A program made the translations under genes and the position numbers. DNA of 9,104 nucleotides from Draconibacterium sp. (GTDB lineage Bacteria; Bacteroidota; Bacteroidia; Bacteroidales; Prolixibacteraceae). Below, one piece after another: positions 1 to 6,877 of the stretch (its first letter is position 1; the number at the start of each line of letters is the position of its first letter). The stretch lies in assembly GCA_030595485.1 (NCBI GenBank), contig JAUVDE010000113.1, positions 1-9,104 on the forward strand, given 5' to 3'. Under the pieces are notes generated by a model. The model did no database searches. It saw only the letters and a program-made list of their open reading frames with translations, and had not been told where the DNA came from.

Positions 1-267
1 ATGGGTAAAAAAGATTGTCTTTATTTGCGTCTGTTAATCAGATACAATTTAAGGATTAAGCACACAAAAGTCAATAATGGAATTTATGTTAAGTAGCAGT
101 TTTTGTTCATCTTAATTTATATTTCTTCGAAACAGAATCTCGAAAATGTCAAACTATTCATGACAATACAGGATGCGATAGATAATAATGAAAGGCATAT
201 TTACATAAAAGGATAAACATTTCTTTAATTGTAATTTGTAAATTTAACGAAGCACAAAAACTAAAAT
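1..267. other. AT-rich region without a recognisable gene; presumed leader of the phosphohexomutase gene
   Basis: Very AT-rich sequence. The only ATG-initiated frame from position 1 closes after about 31 codons and has no recognisable features, so I do not call it a gene. A TAATTTG string at 232-238 resembles the Bacteroidota -7 element TAnnTTTG but is one base short, and no TTG-type -33 partner stands at the expected distance. The promoter of the following gene is probably here but cannot be placed with confidence. Confidence 0.4.
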
Positions 268-1767
268 ATGGATTGGCATAAATTACAAAATGGTTCCGAC
301 ATTCGGGGAGTTGCTTTAGAAGGCGTTAAAGGGGAAATAGTGAATTTGACATCCGATGTTGTTAATGTGCTCGGCTTAGCCTTTGTGCAGTGGTTAAAGA
401 ATTTTAGCAATGAGAGTAATGTGTCGGTTGCGGTTGGAACCGACTCACGTATTTCAGGTCCAGCCTTAAAAGAAGCCTTTTTGTCGGGTATGAAAGATGT
501 TGGGGCAATGGTTTTTGATTGTGGACTGGCATCAACTCCTGCCATGTTTATGACCACTGTTTCTGGTGATAATCCAACTACCGGAGGAGTAATGATTACA
601 GCCAGTCACTTGCCATTTAATCGTAACGGATTAAAATTCTTCACGAATAAGGGAGGTTTAAATAAAAATGATATTAGTGACATATTACGAATAGCAGCGG
701 AAGGAGTATTTCCTGCAAAGAAAAGCAACTCACCAGTAACCACATGGAACTTTATTGATGAATATTCCTCATTTCTTGTGGATTATATTCGGAAAAGTGC
801 CGATGTGCAAAACAACTATGAACAGCCACTGCAAGGTTTAAAAATTATTGTAGATGCCGGAAATGGTGCGGGCGGTTTTTTTGCTACCAAGGTGCTCCAT
901 AAATTAGGCGCTGATACCAGTGGAAGTCAGTTTCTCGACCCGGATGGAACTTTCCCAAACCATGTATCCAATCCTGAGGATAAAACTGCAATGGAGTCAA
1001 TTTGCCAAGCGGTAATTAGAGAAAAAGCTGACCTGGGTGTAATTTTTGATACCGATGTCGATCGCTCGGCCATTGTTGATGCTAAAGGAAATCCGGTTAA
1101 TCGAAATGCACTTATTGCCTTAATCGCAGCTGTGATACTACAAGAACATCCCGGTAGTACAATTGTAACCGACTCGGTTACTTCCGAAGGATTAACTCAG
1201 TTTATTGAAGGTGAATTGAAAGGGAAACATCATCGTTTTCAACGCGGTTATAAGAATGTAATCAACGAATCAATTCGAAAGAATGAGGTTGGTGAAGAAA
1301 GCTGGTTGGCCATTGAAACATCTGGTCATGCTGCTCTAAAAGAAAATTATTTTCTCGATGATGGAGCTTACTTGGTGGCAAAGCTTTTGGTTGAAATGGC
1401 AAAACGAAATGCTCAAGGTCAAACCCTGACTGATTTAATTTCAGCGTTACAACAACCGCTTGAAAGTAAAGAATTTCGTTTCTCTATTTTGGAAGATAAT
1501 TTTGGTGAGTACGGCAAGCAAGTATTAAATGAATTACAAAAGCAAGTTGCCTTGGTAGAAGGATGGAATGTAGTTTCTCCAAATTTCGAAGGAGTGCGTG
1601 TACGTTGCACTGCAGCTGACGAAACGGGGTGGTTTTTATTGCGTATGTCCTTGCACGACCCGGTAATGCCCTTAAATATTGAATCGGATGTTGAAGGTGG
1701 AGTGGATAGTATAAAAGTGAAGTTGTATGACTTGCTCAATGATTTTCAGGGTTTGAAACTGCCTTGA
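268..1767 (+). CDS. Phosphoglucomutase/phosphomannomutase family protein with divergent active-site loops
   Basis: This is an alpha-D-phosphohexomutase fold enzyme of 499 residues, a usual length for the family (about 450-580). The family moves phosphate between C1 and C6 of sugar phosphates in the cytoplasm through a phosphoserine. All four family loops can be seen in order. The phosphoserine loop TASHLP is at 111-116 (Ser113). The metal loop DTDVDR is at 261-266 (Asp261, 263, 265). The sugar-binding loop ETSGH is at 350-354. The C-terminal phosphate loop RMSLHDP is at 459-465. Each differs from the textbook forms TASHNP, DGDADR, GEXSGH and RxSxTEP, yet the catalytic Ser, the three Asp and the Glu are kept, so I infer an active enzyme. 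From memory, plant plastid 'phosphoglucosamine mutase family' proteins carry very similar loops. Substrate (glucose, mannose or glucosamine phosphate) cannot be decided. The ATG at 268 begins the conserved N-terminus; no Shine-Dalgarno sequence is visible. The next gene lies about 105 nt downstream on the same strand. Confidence 0.9.
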   Translation: MDWHKLQNGSDIRGVALEGVKGEIVNLTSDVVNVLGLAFVQWLKNFSNESNVSVAVGTDSRISGPALKEAFLSGMKDVGAMVFDCGLASTPAMFMTTVSGDNPTTGGVMITASHLPFNRNGLKFFTNKGGLNKNDISDILRIAAEGVFPAKKSNSPVTTWNFIDEYSSFLVDYIRKSADVQNNYEQPLQGLKIIVDAGNGAGGFFATKVLHKLGADTSGSQFLDPDGTFPNHVSNPEDKTAMESICQAVIREKADLGVIFDTDVDRSAIVDAKGNPVNRNALIALIAAVILQEHPGSTIVTDSVTSEGLTQFIEGELKGKHHRFQRGYKNVINESIRKNEVGEESWLAIETSGHAALKENYFLDDGAYLVAKLLVEMAKRNAQGQTLTDLISALQQPLESKEFRFSILEDNFGEYGKQVLNELQKQVALVEGWNVVSPNFEGVRVRCTAADETGWFLLRMSLHDPVMPLNIESDVEGGVDSIKVKLYDLLNDFQGLKLP

Positions 1768-1872
1768 AAAAAAACAATATTTACATGGGTTCTATTCTCA
1801 ATTATCGCATTATAGAGCTATTAAATTCAGAGAATTGTAACTATCTTGTCAGAATACTTTAAACCAATAATA

Positions 1873-3162
1873 ATGAAACGCAGAGACTTTCTAAAAGGGG
1901 CAGCAGCTTTTGCCTCAATTACAATGTTACCTTCATCGGTTTGGGCATTGGCAAAAAATGGTAAACTCCGAACGGCTCATATTGGAGTTGGAGGAATGGG
2001 ATTAGCCGACTTAAATTCTATTTCGTCGCATCCCATGGTGGAAGTAACCGCCTTGTGCGATGTGGATTCAATACGTTTGGCAGCTGCTAAAGAGTTGCAT
2101 CCGAATGCAAAGGTTTTTACTGACTATCGTGTGCTTTTCGATAAAATGAGCAGTGCAATTGATGCAGTAATTGTTTCAACACCCGATCATACTCACGCAC
2201 CAGCCTCGATGTTGGCCATGCAAATGGGCAAACCGGTATATTGTCAAAAACCATTAACACATCATGTTTCTGAAGCGCGATCCATGCGGAAGTATGCTGA
2301 AGATAATAACTTGATTACCCAAATGGGAATTCAGTGTCATTCAAGCGATATGTATTTGAAAGCTGTACTTTTAATTCAATCAGGGATTATTGGTAAAGTA
2401 AATACAGTACGCGCCTGGTCGCCTAAAAATTGGGGTTATGATGGTCCGACACCAACGGGAAGTGATCCTGTTCCTGAACATTTGGATTGGAATCTGTGGT
2501 TAGGTACTTCACCCGAAAGACCCTATAAAAATAAAATTTATCATCCTGGGAATTGGCGTAAGTTGTTGGATTACGGCTGTGGAACATTAGGTGATATGGG
2601 CGTTCATATTTTCGACACTCCTTATACGGCCCTCGAATTAGATGTGCCTAGAACGATTAAAACCAAATGTCGTAAACCAACCGGTTTTGGTCATCCCGAA
2701 CATAATGTTGTTGAATATGAATTCCCGGGAACTAAATATACTGGCGATAAACTAAAATGGGTTTGGTACGATGGCCCAGGAGCTCCAGATAAACATGAAG
2801 ATTTGAAGTTGCCAAAAAATGATAAACTACCCGAGCAGGGTGCTGTGTTTGTAGGTGAAAAAGGCAATTTACTTTTACCGCATTGGGATTATCCGAAGCT
2901 GATTGTAAATGGTAAATATGAGAAAATTGATTTCCCGGAAATTCCTGAAGCCGACCATTACCACCAGTTTGTTGATACTTGTTTGGGTAAGGATGAGTGT
3001 AGCGCATCATTTTCATATGCTGCCCGTTTGACCGAATCAATTTTATTGGGAGTAATTGCGAACCGTTTTCCAAACAAAACTTTGCATTGGGATATTGCAT
3101 CGGCTAAGTTTGTTGAGGCAGATGCTAATAAGATGCTGGATTTTAAGTATCGGAAATTCTAG
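1873..3162 (+). CDS. Tat-exported Gfo/Idh/MocA family oxidoreductase
   Basis: NAD(P)-dependent sugar oxidoreductase family member, 429 residues from the ATG at 1873. I prefer this start because it places a twin-arginine signal (MKRRDFLKG, then a hydrophobic stretch to about residue 26) right at the N-terminus. The frame also stays open to a TTG at 1846, which would add nine unlikely residues. The Rossmann dinucleotide motif IGVGGMG is at 37-43 and STPDHTH at 102-108. The usual EKP is QKP here (125-127), and GDMGVH at 240-245 holds the expected catalytic His245. The C-terminal alpha/beta domain is complete. In Bacteroidota such proteins act in the periplasm on glycans and include relatives of glycosidase family GH109, which uses NAD in a redox hydrolysis mechanism. 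The exact sugar substrate is unknown. A strong terminator follows 33 nt after the stop, so this gene ends its transcript. Confidence 0.9.
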   Translation: MKRRDFLKGAAAFASITMLPSSVWALAKNGKLRTAHIGVGGMGLADLNSISSHPMVEVTALCDVDSIRLAAAKELHPNAKVFTDYRVLFDKMSSAIDAVIVSTPDHTHAPASMLAMQMGKPVYCQKPLTHHVSEARSMRKYAEDNNLITQMGIQCHSSDMYLKAVLLIQSGIIGKVNTVRAWSPKNWGYDGPTPTGSDPVPEHLDWNLWLGTSPERPYKNKIYHPGNWRKLLDYGCGTLGDMGVHIFDTPYTALELDVPRTIKTKCRKPTGFGHPEHNVVEYEFPGTKYTGDKLKWVWYDGPGAPDKHEDLKLPKNDKLPEQGAVFVGEKGNLLLPHWDYPKLIVNGKYEKIDFPEIPEADHYHQFVDTCLGKDECSASFSYAARLTESILLGVIANRFPNKTLHWDIASAKFVEADANKMLDFKYRKF

Positions 3163-3194
3163 CTGCAAGACTTAAGAAATTGCAATATATATTG

Positions 3195-3229
3195 AAGAGC
3201 ATCTTTCATCGCGGAAGATGCTCTTTTTT
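3195..3229 (+). terminator. Rho-independent terminator after the oxidoreductase gene
   Basis: Left arm 3195-3207 (AAGAGCATCTTTC) pairs with right arm 3213-3225 (GGAAGATGCTCTT), giving 13 pairs with one G-U wobble, around a 5-nt loop. A T-run at 3224-3229 overlaps the end of the right arm. It lies 33 nt past the plus-strand stop codon, between two convergent genes. On the minus strand the sequence after the stem is CAATATAT, a poor U-tract, so it works mainly for the plus strand. Confidence 0.9.
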
Positions 3230-3293
3230 GATAAAATAACTTTAATAGCTTAAAATGGAAGTTTTCGATTTGGTGGTTCTTGAAATCCCCTTG

Positions 3294-3893
3294 TTAGCCA
3301 ATTCGAATGTTGTCGATGTCAATAATCGGCATGTCCTTCATATCTTGAAGCGCATTTATTAGTCCCACTTTATTATATTTTGAAAGGTCGGAAGGGCTAA
3401 TTTTACAAACTGAAATCTTTCTTTCTGAGATTAATCGGGCACGCTGTGTCCCGGGCAAAAGAGGCGTATCTGGTGTCCACCATGTGTCTCCATCAAAAAA
3501 AATGGGGTTAGCAGCGAAACTATCACTTATAAAACCGTTTTTTACAATCAGAATATCGTCACAATCATCACGTTGCTCAAATAGCTTTCTCAGTTCTTCT
3601 CGGTTCGAAAATTTAAAATTGTAATTGATGGTATTGTTTTCAACCAGTTTTAAACTTTCAACTTTTCTGAATTCATGCGGAAGAAATTCAAGCTTGTCTA
3701 TTGTTTTTGAATAGGTAATACGGCATTTAAGTAAACCTTTTTTCGAGCTCGATGGAACCTTAACAAAGTTTGCTAAATTCATTTTGGTGTTAAGACCAAA
3801 ATATTCTTTTCGAGCCTGATTAAATCGGGTAGTATGCCATTGCAAATTGTACAATTTCCCATCGAGGCATTTAATGGTTTCAAGTAAGGTCAT
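3294..3893 (-). CDS. pabC: Class IV aminotransferase-fold PLP enzyme, probable 4-amino-4-deoxychorismate lyase
   Basis: Short (199 residues) fold-type IV PLP enzyme. In this family PabC cleaves aminodeoxychorismate to p-aminobenzoate and pyruvate for folate synthesis. Counting from the ATG, the sequence has HTTR at 20-23, a likely catalytic Lys94 in a YNFKF context, an IVKNGFISDSFAANPIFF block around 116-133, and TPDTPLLPGTQRARL at 140-154, a characteristic signature of the short bacterial PabC-like proteins. The frame extends two codons upstream to a TTG, but the ATG at 3893 is preferred and overlaps the stop of a small upstream frame as ATGA. The pabB-like gene lies 137 nt upstream on the same strand, which supports the p-aminobenzoate role over branched-chain or D-amino-acid transamination. 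It converges on the oxidoreductase gene. Confidence 0.85.
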   Translation of the reverse strand: MTLLETIKCLDGKLYNLQWHTTRFNQARKEYFGLNTKMNLANFVKVPSSSKKGLLKCRITYSKTIDKLEFLPHEFRKVESLKLVENNTINYNFKFSNREELRKLFEQRDDCDDILIVKNGFISDSFAANPIFFDGDTWWTPDTPLLPGTQRARLISERKISVCKISPSDLSKYNKVGLINALQDMKDMPIIDIDNIRIG

Positions 3894-4000
3894 TTGCAAT
3901 TCTCATGATTTAGCATCGGTTTAAGAAAATAATTTGAGTTCAATAACATACGCATTGAAAAGAAGGGTTTAAGACTGAAATCAACGTCCTCAACCTTCAT
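3890..4000 (-). CDS. Possible 36-residue small ORF between pabB and pabC
   Basis: On the minus strand an ATG at 4000 opens a 36-codon frame (beginning MKVEDVDFSLKPFF, ending LNHENCK). Its TGA overlaps the pabC ATG as ATGA (3893-3890). It begins 30 nt after the pabB stop codon. I do not recognise the protein; it has no clear membrane segment or motif. The placement suggests translational coupling of pabC to upstream translation, either as a leader peptide or as a real small protein. A 36-codon frame in AT-rich sequence can arise by chance, so confidence is low. Confidence 0.25.
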   Translation of the reverse strand: MKVEDVDFSLKPFFSMRMLLNSNYFLKPMLNHENCK

Positions 4001-4030
4001 TTGTCTAATATAAGCTTTTATCTAATTTAA

Positions 4031-4999
4031 TCAGTCAATTGGCACATAAACCTTCTTCATCAACTCTTCATATTCCTTTTTTGCATCACTCATAAAAGTA
4101 ATTCCACCACCACTTTTGTATACCAGCAGTCCATTTTGGTTTTCGATATATCTGATTAGTACACAGCTATCGAGATTTCGACCATCGAAATAACCAAAAA
4201 TACCGGTGTAAAAACTACGGTCGTAGTTTTCGGCAGCTTTAATAATTTCAACTGTTTTCTTTTTGGGTGCTCCACAAATAGACCCGGCCGGTAGCATTTT
4301 GAAAATTATATCGCCAATGTTTTTAGCATAATCATGAGGTAAGTCACCTGTTATTTTCGAGCTAACCTGCCACAAGTCGCGCATATTGGTTTTTAGCCGT
4401 TCCAGATATCGGAATTTGTCCACTGTTACATTTTTGGCTACCAAACTTAGGTCGTTCCGAATTAGGTCGACAATGGTATTGTGTTCCGCCAGCTCTTTCG
4501 AGTCGTTCAAAATTAGCTCTTCCGAGTTTGGGATGCTTGCATCCATGGTTCCCTTCATGGGGTAGGAGGCAATTTGTCCGTCTACAATTTTTACAAACTT
4601 CTCGGGCGAAAAACATACAAATTTGTCCTTCAGCAAAATTTTATAACGTGCCGAACTTAAATGAAAAATGTCTTCCAGAGAAAGATTCGTTTTTATGGGG
4701 GTTGGTTTTGTGAAATTCAGTAAGTAGGTATCTCCATTGGAAATATGCTTCTGAATCAACTTAAAACCTTCCTGATATTCATTGAAGGGCAGTGGATTGG
4801 TTTCCCATTCCTTAATGCTTGTATTAATTTCCTTTTTATGGGTATTTGAAGTTTCAGGAGTTTGCCAAAGCAATTTGTCCGATTCATCCGGATTAAATAA
4901 TTCGGCATTATTTCCTTCAAAATCAATTAAGAATACAAAAGCTTTCCCTTGTTCACCAAGCGAATTCATCTTTTGTGCTATGTCTTTCTGAGCCCTCAT
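4031..4999 (-). CDS. pabB: Aminodeoxychorismate synthase component I (PabB-type chorismate-binding enzyme)
   Basis: Chorismate-binding domain enzyme, 322 residues, in the short single-domain form that lacks the long N-terminal domain of TrpE and E. coli PabB. It would aminate chorismate to 4-amino-4-deoxychorismate, using ammonia supplied by a glutaminase partner (PabA) that is not in this window. Evidence includes SPEKF at 131-135, YPMKGT at 146-151, EHNTIVDLIRNDLSLVA at 172-188, LPAGSICGAPKKKTVE at 236-251, FYTGIFGYFDG at 263-273 and GGGITFMSD at 297-305. Lys149 in PMKGT matches the PabB nucleophilic lysine; anthranilate synthases have Ala there (PIAGT). This favours PabB over TrpE. The ATG at 4999 gives a start usual for Bacteroidota PabB. 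A TACCTTTG element stands 12 nt upstream. The pabC-like gene follows on the same strand. Confidence 0.9.
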   Translation of the reverse strand: MRAQKDIAQKMNSLGEQGKAFVFLIDFEGNNAELFNPDESDKLLWQTPETSNTHKKEINTSIKEWETNPLPFNEYQEGFKLIQKHISNGDTYLLNFTKPTPIKTNLSLEDIFHLSSARYKILLKDKFVCFSPEKFVKIVDGQIASYPMKGTMDASIPNSEELILNDSKELAEHNTIVDLIRNDLSLVAKNVTVDKFRYLERLKTNMRDLWQVSSKITGDLPHDYAKNIGDIIFKMLPAGSICGAPKKKTVEIIKAAENYDRSFYTGIFGYFDGRNLDSCVLIRYIENQNGLLVYKSGGGITFMSDAKKEYEELMKKVYVPID

Positions 5000-5010
5000 T
5001 TTTGTGGCAG

Positions 5011-5018
5011 CAAAGGTA
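5011..5018 (-). promoter_or_regulatory. Candidate -7 element (TACCTTTG) for the pabB-like gene
   Basis: Read on the minus strand, 5018-5011 is TACCTTTG, an exact fit to the Bacteroidota -7 consensus TAnnTTTG. It lies 11 nt before the pabB ATG, implying a very short or absent leader. No TTG-type -33 box is visible at the usual 19-21 nt spacing, so this rests on one motif. Confidence 0.35.
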
Positions 5019-5040
5019 GAAAAAGCATTGACATTTTGAC

Positions 5041-5068
5041 TTTAAACTTTGAACACTGAACTTTGAAC
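5041..5068 (+). repeat. Degenerate heptanucleotide array (TTTGAAC-type, four units)
   Basis: Four consecutive 7-nt units: TTTAAAC, TTTGAAC, ACTGAAC, TTTGAAC. A shortened unit, TTTGAC, lies directly before them at 5035-5040. The array is in the divergent intergenic region, about 43 nt before the yggS-like start codon. A related array in the same orientation lies after that gene at 5833-5867. Confidence 0.8.
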
Positions 5069-5111
5069 TGATTCAAACTTTATTCCTATTTTTACAACAA
5101 ATTCAGCACAA

Positions 5112-5780
5112 ATGTATATTGGAAATAATATTGTAAATTTAGTAGATAACTTACCCGAAAGTGTACGCTTGGTTGCCGTTTCGAAAACCAAACCTAATGA
5201 GGATATTTTGGAAGCCTACAATGTGGGGCAACGTATTTTCGGCGAGAACAAAGTGCAGGATTTAATACGTAAATACGAGGACTTACCCAAAGATATTGAG
5301 TGGCATTTTATTGGTCATCCGCAAACGAACAAGGTAAAATACATTGCGCCGTTTATTAGTCTTATTCATGGCGTTGATTCGATTAAATTACTAAAAGAAA
5401 TAAGTAAACAAGGCGTAAAAAATAACCGGCAAATAAAGTGTTTGTTGCAGTTTCATATTGCCGAAGAATCAACCAAGTTTGGACTTTCGGAAGAAGAGGC
5501 CAGCGAATTGTTAGAATCTGAGGCTTTTAAGCAATTGACGAATGTTGAAGTAGTTGGTGTTATGGGAATGGCCACTTATACCGATGATGAAAATCATGTC
5601 AGAAATGAATTTCGTGTGTTAAAAAATATTTTTTCTAAACTTAAAAATAGATACTTTTCCACTTCCGAATCATTTACTGAAATTTCAATGGGAATGTCGG
5701 GTGATTATCAGCTGGCTGTGGAGGAAGGAAGTACTTTAATTCGGGTAGGAAGTAAACTTTTTGGAGAGCGAAATTATTAG
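5112..5780 (+). CDS. yggS: YggS/PLPHP family pyridoxal phosphate homeostasis protein
   Basis: Member of the COG0325 family (YggS/PROSC, single-domain alanine-racemase-like barrel), 222 residues, the usual length. It binds PLP without known catalysis and keeps free PLP and amino-acid pools in balance in the cytoplasm. The PLP lysine is Lys25 in VAVSKTKP (21-28). Other family blocks are FGENKVQD (43-50), HFIGHPQTNK (65-74), TKFGL (121-125), VVGVMGMATYTDD (147-159) and SMGMSGDYQLAVEEGSTLIR (192-211), followed by a VGSKLFGER tail. The family's HFIG-L-Q-N-K block has Pro70 in place of the usual Leu. The ATG at 5112 is the only sensible start. The gene is divergent from pabB and 95 nt upstream of the flavoprotein gene, with repeat arrays on both sides. 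Confidence 0.95.
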   Translation: MYIGNNIVNLVDNLPESVRLVAVSKTKPNEDILEAYNVGQRIFGENKVQDLIRKYEDLPKDIEWHFIGHPQTNKVKYIAPFISLIHGVDSIKLLKEISKQGVKNNRQIKCLLQFHIAEESTKFGLSEEEASELLESEAFKQLTNVEVVGVMGMATYTDDENHVRNEFRVLKNIFSKLKNRYFSTSESFTEISMGMSGDYQLAVEEGSTLIRVGSKLFGERNY

Positions 5781-5832
5781 ATTAGAATTATAGATATTTG
5801 ATTTGAGTACTGAGAGAGGTTTTCAAGATTGC

Positions 5833-5867
5833 TTTGAACTCTGAACTCTGAACTCTGAACTTAAAAC
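5833..5867 (+). repeat. Heptanucleotide array (TCTGAAC-type, five units)
   Basis: Five contiguous 7-nt units: TTTGAAC, three exact TCTGAAC copies, then TTAAAAC. It ends 8 nt before the start codon of the dihydroorotate dehydrogenase-like gene. Unit sequence, orientation and the flanking TTAAAAC/TTTAAAC variant match the array at 5041-5068. Confidence 0.9.
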
Positions 5868-5875
5868 ATAAATAA

Positions 5876-6865
5876 ATGGCAAATTTAGAAACTACATATT
5901 TAGGATTAACACTTAAAAATCCTTTGGTAGCTGCAAGTTCGGGCTTAACAAGTTCGGTTGAAAAGATTAAAGAATTAGCTGATGCTGGAATTGGTGCAAT
6001 TGTTCTGAAATCAATTTTTGAAGAGCAGATAAACAACGAAGTGAGTAGCATGTTGGCAAAAGATGAGCAAAATATGGGCTATCCCGAAGCCGAAGATTAT
6101 ATTAAAACTTATTTGCGCGATAATACAGTTGTCAAACATTTGGAGCTGGTGAAAAAGGCTAAGGAAGCTGTTGATATTCCAATAATTGCCAGCGTAAATT
6201 GTATTTCCGGAGCCGAGTGGACAACGTTTGCAAAAGACTTTGAAGAAGCGGGTGCCGATGCTTTAGAATTAAATATCTTCTATTTGCCAACTGATCGTAA
6301 CGAGAAACCCGGGCAAATTGAGCAGTTATATCTTGATGTACTTGCCAAGGTGAAAAGCGAAGTGACCATTCCCGTGGTTGTGAAGTTTGGAATAAACCAC
6401 AGCAATATTATTGGCATGGCCGACAAACTAAAAGCCAATGGTGCTGCAGGTGTTGTAATGTTTAACCGTTTTTACGAACCTGATATTAACCTGGAAACTC
6501 TGGAGTTAACTTCTTCTGATGTATTTAGCTCACCTTCCGATTTACGTCGCTCTTTACGTTGGGTTGGAATGGTGTCGTCGGCAATTACAAAACTCGATAT
6601 TGCTGCGTCAACCGGAATTCACGATGGCGATGCTGTAATTAAACAATTGTTGGCAGGTGCTCAAGTGGCTCAGCTTTGCTCTACATTGTATATTAATGGT
6701 GCCAGTGTTGTTGAGCAAATGGTAAAAGATCTGGAAGCATTTATGGCAAAATGGAATTTCAAAACGGTGGATGATTTTAGAGGTCGTCTTTCGTATAAAA
6801 ATATTCCCGATCCATTAATGTACGAACGTTCACAGTTTATGAAATACTTCTCGAGCAGAAAATAA
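5876..6865 (+). CDS. Dihydroorotate dehydrogenase-like FMN-barrel protein lacking the canonical catalytic cysteine
   Basis: FMN-binding TIM-barrel protein of the PyrD family (COG0167-like), 329 residues. Features in order: NPLVAASSGLT at 15-25, where class 1 enzymes have NP(hydrophobic)..ASG; Lys45 in VLKSIF; SVN at 106-108; ELN at 131-133; Lys170 in VVKFG; and STGIHDGDAVIKQLLAGA at 245-262 as the FMN-phosphate region, ending with AQLCSTLYING. Class 1 enzymes such as Lactococcus PyrDA have ELNLSCPN with the catalytic Cys. Here the segment reads ELNIFYLP, with Tyr136 at the Cys position. I infer a flavoprotein related to, but probably distinct from, a true dihydroorotate dehydrogenase; its substrate is unknown. 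The same gene type is widely labelled 'dihydroorotate dehydrogenase-like' in Bacteroidota. It lies 95 nt after yggS on the same strand, and a 17-bp inverted repeat begins 22 nt after its stop. Confidence 0.85.
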   Translation: MANLETTYLGLTLKNPLVAASSGLTSSVEKIKELADAGIGAIVLKSIFEEQINNEVSSMLAKDEQNMGYPEAEDYIKTYLRDNTVVKHLELVKKAKEAVDIPIIASVNCISGAEWTTFAKDFEEAGADALELNIFYLPTDRNEKPGQIEQLYLDVLAKVKSEVTIPVVVKFGINHSNIIGMADKLKANGAAGVVMFNRFYEPDINLETLELTSSDVFSSPSDLRRSLRWVGMVSSAITKLDIAASTGIHDGDAVIKQLLAGAQVAQLCSTLYINGASVVEQMVKDLEAFMAKWNFKTVDDFRGRLSYKNIPDPLMYERSQFMKYFSSRK

Positions 6866-6877
6866 TCTGTTTCAAAT

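Noticed and set aside
1..96. 31-codon frame starting at position 1
   Set aside because: Short, without motif or context, and it may be an arbitrary frame at the window edge.
1419..1739. Minus-strand frame within the phosphohexomutase gene
   Set aside because: Antisense to the conserved C-terminal domain of a clear gene, with no motif of its own.
2732..3100. Long minus-strand frame inside the oxidoreductase gene
   Set aside because: It is fully antisense to a well-conserved gene and its translation has no recognisable motif; it is a reading-frame shadow.
4031..4999. Anthranilate synthase component I (TrpE) as the identity of the chorismate-binding enzyme
   Set aside because: The PMKGT lysine, the short single-domain length and the neighbouring PabC-like gene favour PabB; no tryptophan genes are nearby.
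5788..6051. Minus-strand frame across the heptad array and the start of the PyrD-like gene
   Set aside because: Most of it is antisense to a conserved gene, and the rest translates the tandem heptamers.
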